A stretch of DNA of 64,000 bases from QFOX01 sp044237845 (lineage in GTDB: Bacteria > Pseudomonadota > Alphaproteobacteria > Rickettsiales > UBA3002). The DNA is taken from NCBI GenBank assembly GCA_044237845.1, contig JBIIEL010000006.1, positions 4,867-68,866 on the forward strand. The letters run 5' to 3'. Below are positions 1-9,012 of this stretch, piece by piece. How positions within the stretch are numbered: position 1 is the stretch's first letter; each line of letters opens with the position of its first letter. Both the position numbers and the translations under genes were made by a program. The notes under the pieces were generated by a model. That model was not told the origin of the DNA and ran no database searches. It worked only from the letters and a program-made list of their open reading frames with translations.

Positions 1-123
1 TCGAGCGTGTTTTTTTGAGGCATCAAATGCTAAAACTGTGAGATCATAGCAATTATGCAGATCGAAATATTGTCCATTAAACTGTATGGCAACAGATTCC
101 AGAAGTACGAAATTCATTTGCAT
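1..123 (-). CDS. partial hypothetical protein
   Basis: A reading frame of 41 codons runs from an ATG at 123 to the left edge without a stop. It begins 5 bp after the stop of the pterin dehydratase gene on the same strand, so the two are probably co-transcribed. The visible N-terminus (MQMNFVLLESVAIQFNGQYF) has no signal peptide or motif I recognise. An in-frame ATG two codons later is an alternative start. It is listed for its tight spacing and open frame only. Confidence 0.4.
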   Translation of the reverse strand, partial: MQMNFVLLESVAIQFNGQYFDLHNCYDLTVLAFDASKKHAR

Positions 124-128
124 CGGAT

Positions 129-425
129 TTATCCTAATTCATCAATCTTCGCTGCCATCGCTACGTCATTAGCGGTGATGCCACCGGCATCATGCGTGGT
201 GAGCAGAATCGTCACATAGCCCCAGCCAAACTGAATATCCGGATGGTGGTTCGCCGCTTCCGCCAAGGTGCCAAGGCGGTTCACATAGGCCAGCGCATCC
301 ACGAAGTTCACATATTTCATGCGTTTGGTGAGATTGATTCCCTCCACCGCCCAGCCTTTAAGCGTGGGTAGTGCAGCGGCAATCGCATCGGGTGATAGCA
401 AACGGGTTTGGGCAACAGCGCTCAT
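129..425 (-). CDS. phhB: 4a-hydroxytetrahydrobiopterin dehydratase (PCD/DCoH family)
   Basis: This 98-residue cytoplasmic enzyme of the pterin-4a-carbinolamine dehydratase family recycles 4a-hydroxytetrahydrobiopterin made by aromatic amino acid hydroxylases. The family signature is visible: a HHPD motif followed by a GWGYVTILLTTHDAGGIT segment near the C-terminus. Length is typical. A longer open frame continues upstream to 836, but the ATG at 425 gives the family N-terminus and avoids overlap with tsaB. No phenylalanine hydroxylase gene is beside it, so its partner is elsewhere or it has another role. Confidence 0.9.
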   Translation of the reverse strand: MSAVAQTRLLSPDAIAAALPTLKGWAVEGINLTKRMKYVNFVDALAYVNRLGTLAEAANHHPDIQFGWGYVTILLTTHDAGGITANDVAMAAKIDELG

Positions 426-471
426 TGGGTTCTCCTTTACATTCGGGCAGCGGCTGATTAGCACAGTCCCC

Positions 472-1116
472 ATGAACAATAAACCCGTTTTAGCATTCGA
501 TTGCGCCTGTTTCGGTGCCAGCATCTCGCTACGCGCGGGCGGGACGACGCATTCGCGCCAATTAACCTTGCAAAACCAAGCCAAAGAGCTAGTCAGCGCC
601 ATCGACAGCCTTCTGCGCGAAGCCGGGGTAGAGTACGCGGATTTAGGCACCATTCTCACCACCATCGGCCCCGGCAGCTTCACCGGCCTGCGTATTGGCC
701 TTGCCGCGCTGCACGGGTTTGTGCTGGTAAAAGCCACGCCCATCAAAACCCTGAGCACGCTCGAGGCAATGGCTTGGCATATCGCGCGTGGAGCGAATGC
801 GCCGGCGGCTTTCATCCTCGCCATCCGCGCAGGCAAAGGCGAAGCCTATGCGCAGGATTTCGAGCAAAAAGACGGCATACCCACGACACGGGGAGAGATT
901 TACGTCACCGCTGAAACCAAGACCGATTGGGCACTGCCCTGCTATGGCAACCTTGTAGCGGCGGAGTCGCACTACTACCTTGCCTCCCCCAATACCGAAA
1001 CGCTGTGCGACATTGCGGATGTATTGCCGACCAGTACACTGGCCGATGCATTACCGCTCTATATCCGCTCGCCGGATGCGATTATTCCTGCCACTCCGGC
1101 GTGGTTGAAAGCTTAG
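472..1116 (+). CDS. tsaB: tRNA threonylcarbamoyladenosine biosynthesis protein TsaB
   Basis: TsaB (YeaZ) is the non-catalytic partner of TsaD in making t6A at position 37 of ANN-decoding tRNAs. The 214-residue protein has the ASKHA-fold start (LAFDCACFGASISL, residues 7-20) and the family segment IGPGSFTGLRIGLA at 65-78. The start at 472 is preferred over an upstream in-frame codon at 319 because it gives the family N-terminus and lies just after the divergent phhB start. rimI and tsaD, which often accompany it, are not here. Confidence 0.9.
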   Translation: MNNKPVLAFDCACFGASISLRAGGTTHSRQLTLQNQAKELVSAIDSLLREAGVEYADLGTILTTIGPGSFTGLRIGLAALHGFVLVKATPIKTLSTLEAMAWHIARGANAPAAFILAIRAGKGEAYAQDFEQKDGIPTTRGEIYVTAETKTDWALPCYGNLVAAESHYYLASPNTETLCDIADVLPTSTLADALPLYIRSPDAIIPATPAWLKA

Positions 1117-1142
1117 CCACTCGTTTTTAGAGGAAGAGAACT

Positions 1143-1718
1143 ATGAAAAAACTTCTGATGCTCATTACCATTGGTTTGTTATCAGCCTGCGAAACTGCTC
1201 CGGCAGCTTATACACCAACGCCGCTTGATTTCTCGGGTGTGCCTGTGCGTCTGAATGTTGCGCAGATTCGGGTAGTCGAAAATTACCGCGCACCAATGGC
1301 ACGCCCGAATGTGGAGCAGGAATTCCCTACCCCACCCGCTGCCGCAGTTAAAAAATGGGTCGCACAACGCCTCACCGCCGTTGGCAGTAGCGGCGTGTTG
1401 GAGGTGGCGATCGACGACGCCTCCGTAAGAGAAGTGTCACTGCCGAAAACTGGTGGTATTAAAGGGATTTTCACAGATGATCAGGATGCGCGCTACGATG
1501 GCACTTTGCGCGTCACCTTAAGGCTGTACGATGGCATGCAGGCGGGGTCTGTCGCTTCGGGCGATGTGAAAATCACACGCTCGCGTAGTATCAACGAAAA
1601 AGCGACCATCAACGAACGCACACGCCTCTATGAAATAATGACCAAAGAAATGATGGCGAGCTTTGACACCGAGACCAACGCAAGGCTGCGCCAGTATTTC
1701 TCGGCGTATATTCGCTAG
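1143..1718 (+). CDS. putative lipoprotein, unknown function
   Basis: A 191-residue protein preceded by a good ribosome site (GAGGAAGAG). It opens with a short lipoprotein signal: two lysines, a hydrophobic stretch, and the lipobox LLSAC with Cys16 as the probable lipidation site. The rest is soluble mixed alpha/beta with a regular 'GTLRVTLRLYDG' strand pattern, probably periplasmic and membrane-anchored. It follows tsaB by 26 bp. Related lipoproteins occur in alphaproteobacteria, but I know no function. Its stop overlaps the convergent RDD gene by 4 bp. Confidence 0.7.
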   Translation: MKKLLMLITIGLLSACETAPAAYTPTPLDFSGVPVRLNVAQIRVVENYRAPMARPNVEQEFPTPPAAAVKKWVAQRLTAVGSSGVLEVAIDDASVREVSLPKTGGIKGIFTDDQDARYDGTLRVTLRLYDGMQAGSVASGDVKITRSRSINEKATINERTRLYEIMTKEMMASFDTETNARLRQYFSAYIR

Positions 1719-2332
1719 TCGGCGCTTACGTCTTTTTTGAGCACATAGGTGCGCCAGAGGCGTTTTACTTGCTCCCAATACCAGCCCTCCGGCTTGGTGT
1801 GGATGACCACGGTGCCCGCGATATAATCATGCCAGCCGCGCCGTTGCTTGTTGAAGCTCGCCCAGAAAATGCCGAGCATCAACGGCAATGTGGCCGGAAT
1901 ATACGCTAAAAAACGCAATACATAACGCCAACGCGCGATCGGCTCCAGCGTCTCTGCCCTGACGATTTTGATACCAAGCAGGCGCTTGCCGGGCGTGGTA
2001 TGCCAGATGCACTGCGAGGAAATAATCAGCACCGCAAGAAAAAGAGACTGAATGCTAAAATTAATCACTGCCAAACGAAACGGCTCAGACTGAATAAACA
2101 TCGGCAGCATCACACTGAACTTATCTACACCCTGAATTTCCCGATAGATCGACATATCGGCGCCTTCATAGATTTTTTGGGTGATCTTATTGAACAACCC
2201 AGCGAGAAGGAAAAATGCCAGCCCACAATCCACCGCAGCAGCCAATGCGCGGGCGTAAATATCCGCATAATGCACGCCGCCATAGGATTTGGGCTTAGGT
2301 GTCAGGCCGAAGGGAAGCCACATCAGTGCCAT
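1715..2332 (-). CDS. RDD family membrane protein
   Basis: A 205-residue inner-membrane protein of the RDD family. The N-terminal region contains the Arg and Asp of the first helix (IYARALAAAVDCGLAFFLL), then further hydrophobic helices, and a late conserved TTPGKRLLGIKIV segment typical of RDD domains. RDD proteins are proposed transporters or membrane adaptors, and the substrate here is unknown. It starts 7 bp after bioD on the same strand and so is probably the last gene of the leftward biotin transcript, which does not prove a biotin role. Confidence 0.8.
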   Translation of the reverse strand: MALMWLPFGLTPKPKSYGGVHYADIYARALAAAVDCGLAFFLLAGLFNKITQKIYEGADMSIYREIQGVDKFSVMLPMFIQSEPFRLAVINFSIQSLFLAVLIISSQCIWHTTPGKRLLGIKIVRAETLEPIARWRYVLRFLAYIPATLPLMLGIFWASFNKQRRGWHDYIAGTVVIHTKPEGWYWEQVKRLWRTYVLKKDVSAD

Positions 2333-2339
2333 TTGAGTC

Positions 2340-2999
2340 CTACAGGTGGGTTAGAAGTTCTGCGATTTTCTCTGCGTTCTGCCACGAAGATACGCGAGGC
2401 TGAAAAATCCGCAACGGGATATTTGTAATGAGGGGGGTAAGCCCCGCCTGCGCTTCGGCGAAATCGACCGTGGAATCCGCCGTTTCATTCATCACCAGCG
2501 CAGCAACGCGCAGCCCCGCATCTTCGAGCACCTTGAGCGCCGTCAGCGTATGACTGATGGAACCGAGATAACTGCCCGTCGTGAGAATCACCGGCAACCC
2601 CAGCGCCCTCATCCAGTCGAGTGTGGTATGGCTATCCGTCAGCGGCACCATCACCCCACCCACGCCTTCGATGAGCGTGAAGCCAGGCTGCACAGCGCGC
2701 GTACGCGACCATTCCACCAGCGCGCCAATATCAATCGTTTTATTCTCATGCGCTGCTGCGCGATGGGGCGACAATGGCGCCACAAAACGCCATGGCGATA
2801 CCGCCTCTTCCGACATCTTCTCGCCCGAAGCCTCGATAATCTGCGCTGTGTCGGTTGCATCTGATCCGTCCCAGCCAGAGATAACGGGTTTATAGCCGCG
2901 CGCCGTAATACCCGCACGCTGCGCGCCATACAGCAAGGCGCAAGTGGTGAATGTTTTTCCCACTTCGGTGCCGGTCGCCGTAATGAAATAGGCGCTCAT
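2340..2999 (-). CDS. bioD: dethiobiotin synthetase
   Basis: BioD closes the ureido ring of 7,8-diaminopelargonate with CO2 and ATP to give dethiobiotin. The 219-residue protein has the P-loop ATGTEVGKT at residues 8-16 and the later GVGGVMVPLTD segment of the family. It overlaps bioC by 4 bp (ATGA), indicating translational coupling within the leftward bioF-bioH-bioC-bioD operon. Confidence 0.95.
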   Translation of the reverse strand: MSAYFITATGTEVGKTFTTCALLYGAQRAGITARGYKPVISGWDGSDATDTAQIIEASGEKMSEEAVSPWRFVAPLSPHRAAAHENKTIDIGALVEWSRTRAVQPGFTLIEGVGGVMVPLTDSHTTLDWMRALGLPVILTTGSYLGSISHTLTALKVLEDAGLRVAALVMNETADSTVDFAEAQAGLTPLITNIPLRIFQPRVSSWQNAEKIAELLTHL

Positions 3000-3769
3000 A
3001 AGGGCTTACACAGAATCATGAATAAGTGATTCCATGTCGCAGGCAGGCCTTCTGGCGTACGCAGCAATTCATATGCTTCGGCCATTATTCTCCAGCGTTT
3101 TGCGCCCATCAACCCCTGTGAAGAGCGTGTAAAATTATTTCCCGCGCCAATATCACGCATCGAATCCATCAACACACGAAGCGTGGCGTAATGACGTATT
3201 TCACAGGAGGACGTTGCCATGGTAATCTCAAGCCCTACTTTCCTCGCCGCAGTTTTATATTCCTCGACGTCACGCATTGCGAGCAATCCCAGCGGCAATG
3301 CAGCTACATCCGCAGCCTGGTGCAATTCCGATAATGTTCCTTGCGCAAGCGTGGCCAAAATCACACGCCCTCCCGGCCTCAGCACGCGGTTGATTTCACT
3401 CATTCCAGTATCAAGCTGCGCTACCCATTGCAGACAGAGCGAGGACACCACCGCATCATATGAGGCATCCGCGAGCGGCAACGCCTCCGCATCCGCCTGA
3501 ATTGTAGTGCAGCGCGCGCGTGCAACTTTACACATCCCCTCTGCGATATCGACCCCGGTGATCTGCCAATTGGGCTGTGTGGCCGCACTCATCTCTGCGA
3601 ATTGGCCCGTACCACAGCCTACATCCAGAATATTCGCCTGTGCAGAAACCAACATATGCGCAGCATCCACCACCCGTGCGGTTTGTGTGTGCTGAAAGTT
3701 GGCACGCACATCGTAATCAGCCGCGTTACGACCAAAATTCTCTATCAGACGGGCGCGGGCAATGGTCAT
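2996..3769 (-). CDS. bioC: malonyl-ACP O-methyltransferase
   Basis: BioC methylates malonyl-ACP with S-adenosylmethionine, letting the fatty acid machinery build a pimeloyl moiety. The 257-residue protein has the class I methyltransferase SAM motif ILDVGCGTGQ at residues 47-56 and the post-motif pattern SLCLQWV and EINRVLRPGG. It overlaps both neighbours by 4 bp. The context inside a complete biotin cluster makes BioC much more likely than a generic UbiE-type methyltransferase. Confidence 0.92.
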   Translation of the reverse strand: MTIARARLIENFGRNAADYDVRANFQHTQTARVVDAAHMLVSAQANILDVGCGTGQFAEMSAATQPNWQITGVDIAEGMCKVARARCTTIQADAEALPLADASYDAVVSSLCLQWVAQLDTGMSEINRVLRPGGRVILATLAQGTLSELHQAADVAALPLGLLAMRDVEEYKTAARKVGLEITMATSSCEIRHYATLRVLMDSMRDIGAGNNFTRSSQGLMGAKRWRIMAEAYELLRTPEGLPATWNHLFMILCKPL

Positions 3770-4455
3770 ATATTCACCCCGTGATGTGCACGATGCGCAG
3801 CAATTTCAGCGCGAAGCCGCGCCGCATCATGCAGATGCGGCGCATGCGAAACATCCTGCCAAGAATGCAACGTGGCATGCGGCATTTTTTTTGCCCAGAT
3901 TTCGGATTGAGTATGCGGCACAATAGCATCGTTTGTACCATGAACCAGTAACGTGGGTGGTAGCTCTACGCCGCTCATATCGCCAATCAACTCATGCGCC
4001 AACGTATCTAGCCAGGGCAGCCAGCGCGCGGTATTTTCAACCTCCGGATGGTGCCCCAACATCTCATGTACCCGCGTAAAATCGCGATCACCCTTAGCAA
4101 CAAGTCCATGAAAACGCGCTTTAGTGCGCGTCGGTTGCGTGGCATAATTTTCACGAAACTGCTTGAACACCAGCGGATCCATCCCCTTCACCGCTTCGCT
4201 GCTGATAAATTGGTAAGGCGCCGCAATCAGCGTGAGATGCTTGGGTTTCAAAACCCCAGCGGCGATGGCTTTTATCGCCAATTGTCCTCCAAGCGACCAC
4301 GCCACAACACAATTCGTGCGCTCAAATTTTTCAAGCGCCGAGAAGCTCTCCTCAGGTGATGCATAGGCGCTGTAATCGAACATTGCCGCTTCCGGTTCGA
4401 TGCAATGAAGTGCATCTACCGGCTGCGTCCATCCGCTAAGCACTAGGCTGCGCAT
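3766..4455 (-). CDS. bioH: BioH-type pimeloyl-ACP methyl ester carboxylesterase
   Basis: A 229-residue alpha/beta hydrolase lying between bioF and bioC. It has the nucleophile elbow WSLGG (Ser54), an acid in HGTND (Asp176) and His204 in DVSHAPHLHD, forming a catalytic triad. By position and size it should hydrolyse pimeloyl-ACP methyl ester to end chain elongation, the step filled by BioH, BioG, BioK or BioJ in different bacteria. I call it BioH-type from the triad spacing; which named subfamily it belongs to is uncertain. It overlaps bioF by 13 bp and bioC by 4 bp. Confidence 0.75.
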   Translation of the reverse strand: MRSLVLSGWTQPVDALHCIEPEAAMFDYSAYASPEESFSALEKFERTNCVVAWSLGGQLAIKAIAAGVLKPKHLTLIAAPYQFISSEAVKGMDPLVFKQFRENYATQPTRTKARFHGLVAKGDRDFTRVHEMLGHHPEVENTARWLPWLDTLAHELIGDMSGVELPPTLLVHGTNDAIVPHTQSEIWAKKMPHATLHSWQDVSHAPHLHDAARLRAEIAAHRAHHGVNI

Positions 4456-5579
4456 GGCACCTCCGCGATGCGTAGCTGTTTCAGCACCACGATCAGCCTC
4501 TCCACCTGCGCATCCGTATGTGCGGCGGAGAAGGTAAGCCGCAGACGCGCCGTGCCCGGAGGCACCGTGGGAGGACGAATCGCCACCGCCAGAATGCCCT
4601 GCGCCTTCAGCGCCTCACCTGCAGCCAATGCCGCAGTTTCCTTGCCCAACATCAGCGGCACAATCGCACTCCCCATGAAGGGAATAGCAAGCGCATCACA
4701 GACACGCTTTGCCAGCATCAGAGACCGTGTACCACGCTCTGGCTCACGCGTCATCACCTGCAACGACGCTAATGCTGCTGCACAAGCGGAGGGCGGCAAT
4801 CCGGTCGAAAACAATATGCTGCGCGCGCGCGTCACAAGCATATCCAACACTGCGCGTTTGGCGACGACATAGCCACCATAACTACCTGCGGATTTGGAAA
4901 GTGTGCCCATCCAGACATCCACCTCCGCATGCGATTCCACCATGCCAAGCCCGTGGGCATCATCCACCATCAGCCAACTATCCCGGGCCTTCGCGAGCGC
5001 CGAGAGTTCCGCAAGCGGCGCAACATCACCATCCATGCTATAGACATGATCAACTAGAATCAGCGCATTGGTGTATTGCCCGCGATGCTCCGCCAGCAAT
5101 GTGTTGAGATGCGCGGCATCGTTATGACGAAAGCGCTTGAGTGTCGCACCGGAAAGCTGCGCACCATCCAGCAAACAAGCATGCACCAGCTTATCCGCAA
5201 AAATAATGTCGCCACGCCCTACGAGCGCCGGAATCACACCGATATTCGTGAGATAGCCACTACCGAACACCAGCGCCGCTTCTGCCTGCTTACTGCGTGC
5301 CAAAGCGTCCTCAAGCGCGGCGTAAAGGGGGTGATTACCTGTGACAAGGCGCGACGCCCCCGCCCCCGCACCATAGCGCTTGAGTGCCGCTTCGGCCGCT
5401 GCCAACACTTCCGGATGATTCGCAAGGCCGAGATAATCATTGCCAGAAAAAGAGAGATATTCCGTGCCATTCTGCACCACGCACACACCATCCACCGCCG
5501 TTTCCCTGAGGATACGCCGCTGATTAGTCTCGCTAAGCGCGCGCAATTGCTGCTGGCAATAATCTTCGAGCTTCGTCAT
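4443..5579 (-). CDS. bioF: 8-amino-7-oxononanoate synthase
   Basis: BioF is the PLP-dependent condensation of pimeloyl-ACP (or -CoA) with L-alanine. The 378-residue protein is full length for the alpha-oxoamine synthase family: SFSGNDYLGLANHP near 43-56, the DDAHGLG PLP-contact motif near 206-212, and the PLP lysine in GTLSKSAGSYGG (Lys229). It is the first gene of the leftward biotin operon, divergent from bioB across a 90-bp gap. Confidence 0.95.
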   Translation of the reverse strand: MTKLEDYCQQQLRALSETNQRRILRETAVDGVCVVQNGTEYLSFSGNDYLGLANHPEVLAAAEAALKRYGAGAGASRLVTGNHPLYAALEDALARSKQAEAALVFGSGYLTNIGVIPALVGRGDIIFADKLVHACLLDGAQLSGATLKRFRHNDAAHLNTLLAEHRGQYTNALILVDHVYSMDGDVAPLAELSALAKARDSWLMVDDAHGLGMVESHAEVDVWMGTLSKSAGSYGGYVVAKRAVLDMLVTRARSILFSTGLPPSACAAALASLQVMTREPERGTRSLMLAKRVCDALAIPFMGSAIVPLMLGKETAALAAGEALKAQGILAVAIRPPTVPPGTARLRLTFSAAHTDAQVERLIVVLKQLRIAEVPCAA

Positions 5580-5596
5580 GAGGTGTTATTTTTCCT

Positions 5597-5625
5597 TTGC
5601 GAGCCTTGGTCTGGTCAAGTATGAA
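5597..5625 (+). promoter_or_regulatory. candidate promoter for bioBA
   Basis: In the 90-bp gap between divergent bioF and bioB, TTGCGA (5597-5602) and TATGAA (5620-5625) are 17 bp apart, acceptable -35/-10 elements for a rightward promoter. I looked for the alphaproteobacterial BioR operator (TTATNNATAA type) and the BirA operator and saw neither. The gap does carry a loose dyad, AGGTG near 5581 and CACCT near 5649. Biotin regulation here is therefore unresolved. Confidence 0.3.
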
Positions 5626-5669
5626 GAGAGCCGTTTTTGCCATAAATCACCTCACGAGGCGAGTAATAA

Positions 5670-6644
5670 ATGACCACAACACGCCATAATTGGAGCAAGA
5701 GCGAGGTTGAAGCCCTCTTCGCCTTGCCGATCAACGAGCTGCTGTTTCAGGCCGCCACTGTTCACCGCGCACATTTTGACCCGTCGGAAGTGCAAGTGTC
5801 GCAGCTTTGCTCGATCAAAACCGGCGGCTGCCCAGAGGATTGTAATTATTGCTCGCAAAGCGCCAAGTTCGACACGCCCGTCAAGGCAACAAAGCTAATG
5901 GAAGTAGAAAAGGTTCTGGCGGATGCACGAAAAGCGAAAGAAGCTGGTGCGAGCCGCTTCTGCATGGGCGCGGCGTGGCGCAACCCCAAAGAACGCGACA
6001 TGCCCGCAGTGACGGAGATGATCCGCGAAGTGAAAGCCATGGGGCTTGAGACCTGTGCCACGCTTGGCATGCTGACGCCTTCGCAAGCCGCAGCGCTGAA
6101 AGAAGCCGGGCTTGATTATTACAACCACAACCTCGACACCTCGGAAGAATTTTACTCCGAGATCATCACCACCCGCACCTATCAGGATCGCCTCGATACC
6201 CTCGCCAACGTGCGCGACGCGGGGATGAAAACCTGCTGCGGCGGCATCATGGGCATGGGCGAGACCCGTGCTGACCGCGCTTCACTGCTGGTGACGCTCG
6301 CCAACCTCCCCATCCACCCGGACAGCGTGCCGATTAACCTGCTCATCCCGGCAGATGGTACACCGCTCGCGGGGAATCCGCGCATCGACGGTATCGAATT
6401 CGTTCGCACGATTGCGGTGGCACGCATCATGATGCCCAAATCCATGGTACGCCTCTCCGCCGGGCGCGAGGGCATGAGCGACGAATTACAAGCCATGTGC
6501 TTCTTTGCGGGCGCAAACTCCATTTTCGTTGGCGAAAAACTGCTGACGGCAGCGAATCCCGACCATAATGAGGATGCGGCACTGTTCACCAAGCTTGGCC
6601 TGCGCCCCATGCCGCTCACCACCGCGAGCGCTAAAGCGGCCTGA
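5670..6644 (+). CDS. bioB: biotin synthase
   Basis: BioB is the radical SAM enzyme that inserts sulfur into dethiobiotin. The 324-residue protein has the CX3CX2C cluster motif in GGCPEDCNYCSQS (Cys54, Cys58, Cys61) and the YNHNLDTSEEFY segment found throughout the family. A GAGGCGAG ribosome site lies 6-13 bp upstream. It is the first gene of the rightward pair, and its stop overlaps the bioA start (TGATG). Confidence 0.97.
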   Translation: MTTTRHNWSKSEVEALFALPINELLFQAATVHRAHFDPSEVQVSQLCSIKTGGCPEDCNYCSQSAKFDTPVKATKLMEVEKVLADARKAKEAGASRFCMGAAWRNPKERDMPAVTEMIREVKAMGLETCATLGMLTPSQAAALKEAGLDYYNHNLDTSEEFYSEIITTRTYQDRLDTLANVRDAGMKTCCGGIMGMGETRADRASLLVTLANLPIHPDSVPINLLIPADGTPLAGNPRIDGIEFVRTIAVARIMMPKSMVRLSAGREGMSDELQAMCFFAGANSIFVGEKLLTAANPDHNEDAALFTKLGLRPMPLTTASAKAA

Positions 6645-7909
6645 TGAGCGATCAACCATCATGGTTCACCGAAGGCTGGCCGCATATATGGCTGCCCTAT
6701 GCGCAGATGAAAACCGTGCTGCCGCCCCTGCCCGTCATCGGTGCGGAGGGATGTAAAATCAAACTCGCCGATGGGCGCGAACTGGTCGATGGCATCGCAA
6801 GTTGGTGGAGCATGTGCCACGGCTATCAGCACCCGCATATCGTCAAAGCAATTCAGGAACAGGCGGGCATGCTCAGCCATGTGATGTTCGCCGGGCTGGC
6901 GCACGAACCTGCTTACACCCTCGCCGCACGGCTGTGCAAAACGGTGGGCATGGGCATGGAGCGCGTGTTTTTTGCCGAATCCGGCTCGGTCGCGGTGGAG
7001 GTGGCACTCAAAATGGCGCTGCAATACTGGCGCAACAAGGGTGAAACAAAACGCACCAAATTCATCACCTTCAACCATGGCTATCACGGCGACACGCTGG
7101 GCGCGATGTCGGTCTCCGCGCGCAGCCATTTCAACGCCGCCTATGACACGATTACGCTACGCAACTACGCGCTCGATATTCCGCACGACGAATACAGCTT
7201 CGCCGAATTCGCCGATACGCTGGCTGCGATTCGCGGGCAAGTCGCTGCACTCATTATTGAACCGCTGGTGCAGGGCGCGGGCGGCTTGCGCTTTTACTCC
7301 GCCGATATCCTCTCCGAAATTCGTCGCGTCTGCCGCGAGCAGGATATTCTGTTTATTGCGGATGAAATCGCTACCGGCTTCGCGCGCACGGGCAGCCTAT
7401 TCGCCTGCCATGAAGCGGCGATTGAACCAGATATTCTCTGCCTCGGCAAAGCGCTGACGGGTGGTCATATGCCACTCGCCGCCACGCTCACCAACGCCAG
7501 AATTTTTGATGCGTTTTTGAGCGACGATGCCGACAAAGCCCTCATGCACGGCCCCACCTTCATGGCACACCCGCTGGGCTGTGCGGCAGCAAATGCCTCG
7601 CTCGACCTGTTCGCGCGCGAGCCACGCATCGCGCAGGTGGAAACAATAGAGGCTGCACTATGGGAGGGGCTTCGCGCATTCAAATCGCATGACGATGTCG
7701 CAGACGTGCGTGTCAAAGGCGCGATTGGGGTGATTGAATTCAAAGAAGGCGCCGTGAACGCCGAGCGCATCCGCAGCATGTGCGCCGAGAGCGTGAAGCA
7801 CGGCGCATGGCTCCGCCCGTTCGATAATGTGCTTTACCTCATGCCCCCACTCACGATCAGCGAGGCTGAGCTTGACGTACTGTTTGGGGCAATTCGGATA
7901 ACTAGTTAA
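6644..7909 (+). CDS. bioA: adenosylmethionine--8-amino-7-oxononanoate transaminase
   Basis: BioA converts 8-amino-7-oxononanoate to 7,8-diaminopelargonate using SAM as amino donor. The 421-residue class III aminotransferase shows WWSMCHGY and GFARTGSLFACHEA family segments and the PLP lysine in LCLGKALTGG (Lys269). With bioF, bioH, bioC, bioD and bioB alongside, the window encodes the whole route from malonyl-ACP to biotin. Its last 8 bp overlap the end of a convergent gene. Confidence 0.95.
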   Translation: MSDQPSWFTEGWPHIWLPYAQMKTVLPPLPVIGAEGCKIKLADGRELVDGIASWWSMCHGYQHPHIVKAIQEQAGMLSHVMFAGLAHEPAYTLAARLCKTVGMGMERVFFAESGSVAVEVALKMALQYWRNKGETKRTKFITFNHGYHGDTLGAMSVSARSHFNAAYDTITLRNYALDIPHDEYSFAEFADTLAAIRGQVAALIIEPLVQGAGGLRFYSADILSEIRRVCREQDILFIADEIATGFARTGSLFACHEAAIEPDILCLGKALTGGHMPLAATLTNARIFDAFLSDDADKALMHGPTFMAHPLGCAAANASLDLFAREPRIAQVETIEAALWEGLRAFKSHDDVADVRVKGAIGVIEFKEGAVNAERIRSMCAESVKHGAWLRPFDNVLYLMPPLTISEAELDVLFGAIRITS

Positions 7910-8525
7910 AATTCGGATGTGGCCAATGAGATTGTTCGCTCCGAGGAGTTCCATTCCGGTAGTGCCAAATTAAATAATCTCTGAACAGGCATAAATTCAT
8001 TCCAAATCTTTTTCCGCGGTGAGTCGACTCATAACTATCTTCTGCATATTCATCGAATTCTTCGACGGTCAAGCCATTAGCCAACATGTGCGATTTTTTC
8101 CATTTGCCTCTACTCATCGGTGAAAGCTTGCGATTACGCTGATACTCACCAAATTCTTCGTGAGTTAACTCAGCATCAGTGAATAATTCGCGCTTCGGAT
8201 GATTGCGTCGTTGACGTTGTGTCGAAACAATTGATGTATTGGCAAGCTGTAAGTCGCCAACACGATAATGCTGAAGCAGCTCATCTTTAAAATCACACAT
8301 GGCCTTATTATAAGACTCACCATAACTGGGATAGCGCTTCTCAAATTCTTCAAACTCAGCAATTGTAACACCGACAGGAAGCATTATTTTATCTTTGGTT
8401 AAATCCTCCGGCTTGGCCACTTCCATGCCGTCGAAGAATTCTTCCAGATTTGACGATCCAGCCGATGCATTTTCTGAGATTACCAACAAACCCAGACACA
8501 ATAACAGGGTCAGAAAGCGTAGCAT
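7902..8525 (-). CDS. secreted protein with internal repeats, unknown function
   Basis: A 207-residue protein with a clear Sec signal peptide (hydrophobic residues 5-16, cleavage near ASAG). The mature part has two long imperfect repeats: one starts LPVGVTIAEFEEFEKRYP and ends in CDFKDELLQHYRVG, the other starts LANGLTVEEFDEYAEDSY and ends in CLFRDYLIWHYRNG. A shorter middle copy reads ELTHEEFGEYQRNRKLS. Each long repeat holds one Cys, which could form a disulfide. It starts 3 bp after rpoZ on the same strand. I do not recognise the family. Confidence 0.7.
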   Translation of the reverse strand: MLRFLTLLLCLGLLVISENASAGSSNLEEFFDGMEVAKPEDLTKDKIMLPVGVTIAEFEEFEKRYPSYGESYNKAMCDFKDELLQHYRVGDLQLANTSIVSTQRQRRNHPKRELFTDAELTHEEFGEYQRNRKLSPMSRGKWKKSHMLANGLTVEEFDEYAEDSYESTHRGKRFGMNLCLFRDYLIWHYRNGTPRSEQSHWPHPNFN

Positions 8526-8528
8526 ACG

Positions 8529-8915
8529 CTAGTCTTCAACTTCGATATTCTCTTCCACGAAGCTCATGCCCGCTTGGCCTTGCTCGACATAGGACTGCGT
8601 TTCGGCAATCGCGTGGTGCATTTCGTCGTGGCCGAGGCTGTAGCTCGCGTGATTCTCTTCTTCCTCGATACGATCGTTCGGATCGAAGCCCGCTTTTTTC
8701 TGGAAATTGCTGATGATTTCTTCGTTCACCAGTTTCACATCGATGGTTTTGTCAGCGATTTCGCGCAGGGAAACAACCGCGTCCTTGTCGTTATCACGGT
8801 CGATTGTCAGCGGCATACCTGAGGAAATCTGCTTCGCACGCTGCGCGGCAGTGACCACCAAATCAAAGCGGTTTGGAACGATTTGGATGCAATCTTCAAC
8901 GGTGACGCGTGCCAT
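8529..8915 (-). CDS. rpoZ: RNA polymerase omega subunit
   Basis: The omega subunit assists assembly of RNA polymerase and mediates part of the ppGpp response. The 128-residue protein starts MARVTVEDCIQIVPNRFDLV, the diagnostic N-terminus, followed by AAQRAKQISSG. The acidic C-terminal extension is longer than in E. coli but usual for alphaproteobacteria. In many relatives rpoZ precedes rel; here rel is at the far end of the window, so that linkage is broken. Confidence 0.95.
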   Translation of the reverse strand: MARVTVEDCIQIVPNRFDLVVTAAQRAKQISSGMPLTIDRDNDKDAVVSLREIADKTIDVKLVNEEIISNFQKKAGFDPNDRIEEEENHASYSLGHDEMHHAIAETQSYVEQGQAGMSFVEENIEVED

Positions 8916-9012
8916 GGAGGCTCCTGATAAAGCGAGGTTAAGGACTAAGGATAGGGGCTATTAGAAGAAAACATTGCGGTTTGCAAGCAAAACTCTTAAG
9001 GAGTTTACCCCT

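Noticed and set aside
5580..5669. BioR or BirA operator in the divergent bio gap
   Set aside because: No TTATNNATAA or BirA-type dyad is present; only a weak AGGTG/CACCT dyad.
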